Below, piece by piece: positions 60,160 through 64,000 of a DNA stretch of 64,000 nucleotides. Positions within the stretch are counted from its first letter, which is position 1; every line of letters begins with the position of its first letter. A program made the translations under genes and the position numbers. The stretch lies in the NCBI RefSeq assembly GCF_932526225.1, contig NC_064047.1, positions 9,165,994 through 9,229,993 on the forward strand, in the 5' to 3' direction. The notes beneath the pieces were generated by a model. The model did not search any database and was not told the DNA's origin. It worked only from the letters and a program-made list of their open reading frames with translations. The DNA is from Nematostella vectensis. Its lineage: Eukaryota > Cnidaria > Anthozoa > Actiniaria > Edwardsiidae.

Positions 60160-61069
60160 GAGCACCATTGGTTAAAGGATCCCTGCTAGCAGAGGCGTAC
60201 TTTTACTATTTTTAATAAGGAATAACCGGGCCAAAGGACGTGAAGTTTGAAAGACAAGACTCAACATTACAAAAATATCGACGAATGCATCTAGTTCCTT
60301 GATAGGATTTCTTAAAGAAATAGCAGCCTTGTGTTAAGTTACCCCGTGGCTCGTGGAAGCATGGACACATATAAACCAATCGACAGCTGTTTCATTAATA
60401 ATCCCCCGTTACAAAGCTAGATCATTTACTCTTCTTAAGTACATTGTTTTCCTAACGATAATCCAACAATCCTTTGTTTTAGCCACGCTTCGCTTGTCAT
60501 TAACAACTTTATTTATTACGGATTCTAGCGGAGAAATGCGTGCTTAAAGTCCAGCATTGTCTTGAATGGAATGTTAAAAATACGACGACAAGCGTAATAG
60601 AAAAAAGTCTATTAAAAGGGGACGAAATACCAGTTAGGTTGATTTTGAATTAAAAAATAGCAGTTCTATCTTCTATCAACGTGCCAATAGCACCAAGACA
60701 CAACGAAGATGCCATTTTCTAATTCATTATAACTAATAGAAAAAAAACCCAGTTAATCGTGAACATCCAACTGCGCTATGTTTTAAGGCATAATCACTTT
60801 TCTCGAAAAGTTTTAAGGAAGGACTATTTGTGAACACAGTTAACAGTTCCCCTTCTCACCAGCGCTAAGAATTTTTTGATAAGTCATCTTATTTAGCTAT
60901 CATATGCCATTTTAAAAGCCAGAAAGTCATTAAATTTTCCATTGACATATTAAGCAAAATTATTTCATTCCCTTTATGCCGTCTTAATAAAAATGAGTTT
61001 AAAACTTTTCAATATTCTTTTCCTGAGCGATATGTTAGGATCATAGAGAAGTAAATTGACCTCCCTGAA

Positions 61070-61269
61070 GCCTAGTGCACACTAGCAACATATCGACATA
61101 ACGACATGGGCGCGCGCACTCTTATATTCGACATAACGACATGGACATAACGACATAAAAGAAAGAACAGGTTTTTTCTTTTATGTCATTATGTCCATGC
61201 CGTTATGTCGGGCTAAACATAGTGCGCGCGCATGTCGTTATGTTGTTATGTCGCTAGTGTGCACTAGGC
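61070..61269. repeat. Foldback element, 200 bp
   Basis: The exact terminal repeats GCCTAGTGCACACTAGC and GCTAGTGTGCACTAGGC bound it. The arms continue with CGACATAACGACATG and GCGCGCGCAC against GTGCGCGCGC and CATGTCGTTATG, meeting around ATAAAAGAAA/TTTCTTTTAT. Almost the whole unit is palindromic. Confidence 0.92.
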
Positions 61270-64000
61270 ATAACTGATTTCTTCGGTGCGAATTTTGAAT
61301 ACGCACTTCACTCACGACAAGACAATTGTTTGACATTTGCCTATAAAAGAGAATAATGCTTTCCTTTGATACAAAGCTGAACGTTTTTAATTGTAACAGC
61401 TGTTAAAGGCTGGTACAAGTAAAAAAAATACATCTTTATGTAATAGGACATTCAAAATGAAATTTTAACAAGTATTGTAGTCTGAACAGAAGAAACTGAC
61501 CCGAAAACGAAATAAAACTTTGAAAAAATAAACAAGAATCTTATCACTTCGAAAAAAATCACCTATCAAATTGTCTAAATTATTGAGTTTTTGGATTTAT
61601 AAATAATTTGCCTTTTCTAAACTGTGAAAATTGGGCCTTAACGAGATTTTTTCGTCAGCTTCGAAATAAAGTCAGCTTTATTGTTTTCGCGCTCTCAAAT
61701 GTGGAAAATTGGTTGCTTTTTTAATAACATTTCTACTCTGTGTGTACCATTTTTGCTATTAACGGCAATGGCATTTCCAAAAGGTTTTATTTTTATTTTG
61801 TTTATAAGGCAATACAATTTCTAAGGGTAAGTAACTTGTGATTTAGCTAGTAAATAGGGATTTTTCTTGCTTAAGGCGGAAAATTGATTGGTTAAATATG
61901 ACGTCAAGCTGGGATCAGACATGCTAGAGCTTTTATATTTTATCACGAAATCAAAATCAATGCTTTTTAAATGCATTTTGTCGATTTTGCATCTTTTTAG
62001 GTTTCACCAGTTACTACACCTATAGGTTTGAATTTCAGTAAGAAGAAGTAGAAATCGAATTCTAGTAGTAGAAAACTTGAATTAAAAGTTTCGCATCCCT
62101 ATTAAAAAATAAGTCATACATATTTAACAACTCTCAGTAAAAACTCAGTTATTTTATAAATGTAAGTTATATTTCGAGACACAACTTCACCTGAAATGTT
62201 ACAATGGATGGCTTATTACCATAAAAGATTAGACATTTATTTGAAATGTGAAAGATTGAAACAAGTCAAATGTAGAATGCAATGAGACGTATCCAACATG
62301 CCATCACTTACTAAAAGCAAATGTCTCTTCCGTCGCAATTTAAGGTTGTTAAAATAAAGATACTTGAAAGATCAGCTGTTTTGCCAATACTGAAGAATCT
62401 ATACATACATTCCTTTTATGCAAGAGGTATAATACAATTGGACTTCCGCTAACTATACTTGACCAATTTATATGTAAAAATGCATGGAAAAGTAGCCCAG
62501 AAGTTCAAGCCTAAGGCGAACCGAGTAAATCAAAAACAAAACTTTATTTATTGCTATGTTACCAGATTTATTTCCGAAACAAGATAGAGATAATCTTAGA
62601 TGACCGCACGCGCACTTTGCTCTGATAGGGTCGCAGACTTGTGCTGGGTTTTAAGTGCTTTAACTGTCTTATCTCTAGTTTTAGAGTTCCTGAATGAGGA
62701 ATTTGGAGGCGGCAGATTGTGGCACCGGGCTTTAAAGCCACAAAGCTCAGGCATCTGTAGTAGATATCTGTATGCGGTGAACTCCATTAGTAAGGACTGT
62801 AATCTTTTCAAGTGTTGGACTCATTAGGTACAAACTTGAAGGTGAACCGACCCATTTCCATCCATCTGTTTAGAACCCAAAACTCTAAAGTCTTCGACAA
62901 ATACAAGCTCAACTCAAGTATGGAATCTTTGTTCAATTCGATGACCAAGAGAAACAAAAGATGCGGTTTTAGATAACTAATGGTGATTTATTTGGGCTAG
63001 AGAGACCATGTCATAGTATCAGTAGTTTAAATACACAGTGTGGGGATTTTGTAATAAAACACTAAAGCCATAGTGATATGTAGAGATCGCGTCTTTGAGG
63101 TGACCTAATCCTCCGAACGGATACATTTCAAATTTGATTAAAGTTAATAGGTAAAAATAAGGCTTTGGGCCTAATTAGACACAGTCCAATCACTGTTGCA
63201 CAATCCGGATAGAAAGCTTTAATTAGAAGTCTTGGGTAAATTAATTATAAATGGACCCACATGGGTGAGGCAGGGGAACCCTAACATGATTAGGCGAATT
63301 AAGGCGCGCATTCTCTTGTACATTATATAGGCTATGGATACTATAAGGTTTAGTGCAATTACAAAAACATCTTGTGCGATAAGAAAACAGAATGGAAATC
63401 ACGCACGCCTCACTTTACATCTCAGTGAACGCAGTTGGGGGAAAAAGAACAGATGATTTCTGAAATAATATCATTCTTGTATGGAGCGATCACTGTAAAC
63501 ACGGTATATAGTATTAAGAAATTATCTTTTTTAAATCATGGATCCTGATAAATGCTTTGGAAAAGAAAAACTTTTTAATTTCTCAAAATCTTCAAATTGT
63601 GAGTTTAAAGAAAGTTTTCCCTTGTTAATTTTGCTTCGGTTAATTGGGTGATGTTTTACAATGATACATTTACTGTGTAAATAATTGGAGTGCCGAGCCG
63701 TATTTTTTTCATTGCTACCCTAACTTGTCTCTCTTATTAGCCAGCATTTTTGAAGTCTACTAGAAGAAAGTTAATTGACTTAAAATTGATTGAAATTACG
63801 AACGTTACTAATCTATATTGCGCACGTTTTGAAAAGAAGAAATCCTCTAAGTGAAATGAAGTGTCGATTCTGCTAAAATAACGTGCAGATGTTTTTGAAA
63901 ATCCATAACTTTTAAGGCATTATAGTGAGAAATGCGACAAAACATAGGTATTTCGTTTCTAAAAAGACGCAATTCTCTTCCCTTCTAGATGTTTTGTTTT

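Larger units (their letters stand above)
59827..64000. other. Probable intron of the second receptor gene; no exon recognised
   Basis: I looked on the minus strand for receptor exons (GWRELF, PSFxxLPFRDQ, DNA-binding Cys pattern) and found none. It holds a MITE (59975-60159) and a foldback element (61070-61269). The open frames near 62600-62820 lack ATG starts or known domains. Confidence 0.5.

Noticed and set aside
62596-62827. Frames on both strands near 62.6-62.8 kb
   Set aside because: The minus frame lacks an ATG at its start and shows no receptor motif; the plus frame has no domain.

Overview
The window is eukaryotic nuclear DNA from an animal. It is AT-rich, with short spliced exons bounded by GT/AG, many small inverted-repeat transposons, long microsatellites and poly-G/poly-C tracts. 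The gene set is metazoan: an NR2E nuclear receptor, a rhodopsin-class receptor, a ZGLP1-like GATA factor, SNX3 and a CCDC83-like protein. Together with the compact introns this fits an early-branching animal such as an anthozoan cnidarian (sea anemone or coral). That assignment is inference. I read exons by hand from splice sites and reading phase.

Layout. 1-2.5 kb: repeats only. 2.5-5.7 kb (+): four-exon DEAD-box helicase, 569 aa. 8.3-11.7 kb (-): SNX3, five exons, 168 aa. 13.6-22.2 kb (+): ten-exon CCDC83-like coiled-coil gene, 397 aa. Its intron 7 carries a DNA transposon (6-bp target duplication) that itself contains a decayed LTR retroelement (5-bp target duplication). 23.7-26.0 kb (+): three-exon ZGLP1-like GATA zinc-finger gene, 297 aa. 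26-30.4 kb: intergenic with several MITE families. 30.5-41.6 kb (-): five-exon NR2E (TLX/PNR type) receptor, 376 aa. Its 9-kb intron 2 may hold a small opposite-strand gene of 72 aa. 42-50.7 kb: no recognised gene, but a candidate promoter, microsatellites, a 312-bp duplication and a degenerate minisatellite. 50.8-51.8 kb (+): intronless class A receptor, 355 aa. 52-59.5 kb: dense foldback elements and tandem arrays. 59.6-59.8 kb (-): last exon of a second NR2E-like receptor whose other exons probably lie beyond the window, followed by a decayed copy of part of that exon.

The genes do not form one pathway; this is ordinary animal gene order. The clearest link is the two NR2E-like ligand-binding domains on the same strand about 18-29 kb apart, which looks like an old tandem duplication. 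The points most worth checking are the nested transposons, the duplicated receptor exon, the possible gene inside the receptor intron, the ZGLP1-like factor outside vertebrates, and a ~105-bp tandem array carrying NRF1-like palindromes.
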